Shown one piece after another: positions 63,201 to 64,000 of a DNA stretch of 64,000 nucleotides. Positions within the stretch are counted from its first letter, which is position 1, and each line of letters opens with the position of its first letter. Position numbers and translations under genes: made by a program. The DNA lies in the NCBI RefSeq assembly GCF_002078875.1, contig NC_034411.1, positions 5,607,180-5,671,179 of the forward strand, read 5' to 3'. The notes beneath the pieces are model-generated. The model saw only the letters and a program-made list of their open reading frames with translations. It did no database searches and was not told where the DNA came from. The DNA is from Numida meleagris (taxonomy: Eukaryota; Chordata; Aves; Galliformes; Numididae).

Positions 63201-64000
63201 CTATAGTTGTAAAAAATAAATAGCATCAAGTTTATAGAAGAAGAAAAAAGACAGTTCTGGCAAAACCAGCTGAAAGAAATTAACTGTTCACCTTCTTGGA
63301 TTATTTGGTATGAAACACTTTACACTCCAACATATGTCATTTTACCTTAAAACACTGTAAATTCTCCAAGTAATCAAAGTGTTGTCAAGCAGATATTCTC
63401 CATACAAATCATCAGTTTGGGAGTGTTATTTCATTCCCTCTGTATCCATATTATAACAAACATGCCCACACAGAAACCAGATGAGATTATAACACATAAT
63501 TCCCCAAATTTAACTCTATATTCCTGTTAAACACAAATAGCTATTATGCATCAACACTTAATGACTTGGCTGTACGACATATCTGCACTGCCTATCTGTA
63601 ATTAACATTTGTATATAAGATAATAGGCATTAGAAAAGGAAAATTACTATACACACAGAAGCAGTACTCATTGCTATATGACCTCCCACACTGAATCCAG
63701 CCCTGCATTTCGGTAACCAGTATCTTCAGTGATCTACAGAAGCATTTGCAATACAGTATTCTGTGAATGTAAAGGAAGATCACAGAAGAAATTACAGAGG
63801 GATTTACATTCTATTGTGCATACATAACACCACTTGCTGTTTTACCAACCATCGCAAATTCAATTAACTTAAGCAAATTCTCTATTGTCTCCCATACAGC
63901 CATCCATCACATCCTACAGCCAAACCAGATTTATTTTGTGATATCCACTGTTTTACAAATTGGAATCAGGACAAAGCATTAGATCTTCAAAGGGGTCTGT
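63201..64000. other. KIF16B: KIF16B intron continuing out of the window
   Basis: Upstream of the acceptor at 63201-63202. No motor-domain exon is visible before the window ends. Confidence 0.8.

Overview
The window is intronic and exonic DNA of a bird, most likely chicken or another galliform. It is AT-rich, and at least eight CR1 retroposon copies end in the avian (ATTCTATG)n tail. It also carries a solo LTR, and its coding exons have GT-AG splice sites. I see no bacterial, plasmid or phage features.

One gene accounts for all the protein-coding sequence I can support: KIF16B, the kinesin-3 endosome motor (also called SNX23), on the minus strand. It runs from about 63.2 kb down to at least 5.0 kb and leaves the window at both ends. 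Thirteen exons join in frame with exact splice sites, and a fourteenth is an alternative end. In gene order they are: neck after the motor domain (63135-63200, 60787-60846); FHA domain (35406-35525, 34854-34905, 32874-33011, 28278-28360); linker (28022-28110, 20063-20116); long coiled coil (17259-18614); stalk and hinge (13905-14063, 12987-13092, 12401-12451). The first twelve exons total 2334 bases, exactly 778 codons. The motor-domain exons lie beyond position 64000. The rest of the PX domain lies below position 1, because I could not find it in 1-5032.

After exon 12401-12451 the transcript has two possible continuations, both in phase 0. One goes to 5033-5155, which opens the phosphoinositide-binding PX domain and gives the classical product. 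The other goes to a single large exon at 9172-11349. That exon has its own stop codon and a poly(A) signal about 210 bases later, and it encodes a 725-residue tail. It would replace the PX domain with a Ser-rich region followed by a folded C-terminal part. This is the most interesting item in the window.

The rest is intron. The 25-kb intron between neck and FHA exons (35526-60786) holds several CR1 copies and an unexplained GC-rich patch at about 37.0-37.6 kb. The 3' flank holds a 518-bp solo LTR (883-1400) with a 5-bp target duplication and inverted ends. I found no tRNA, rRNA, CRISPR or recognisable nested gene.
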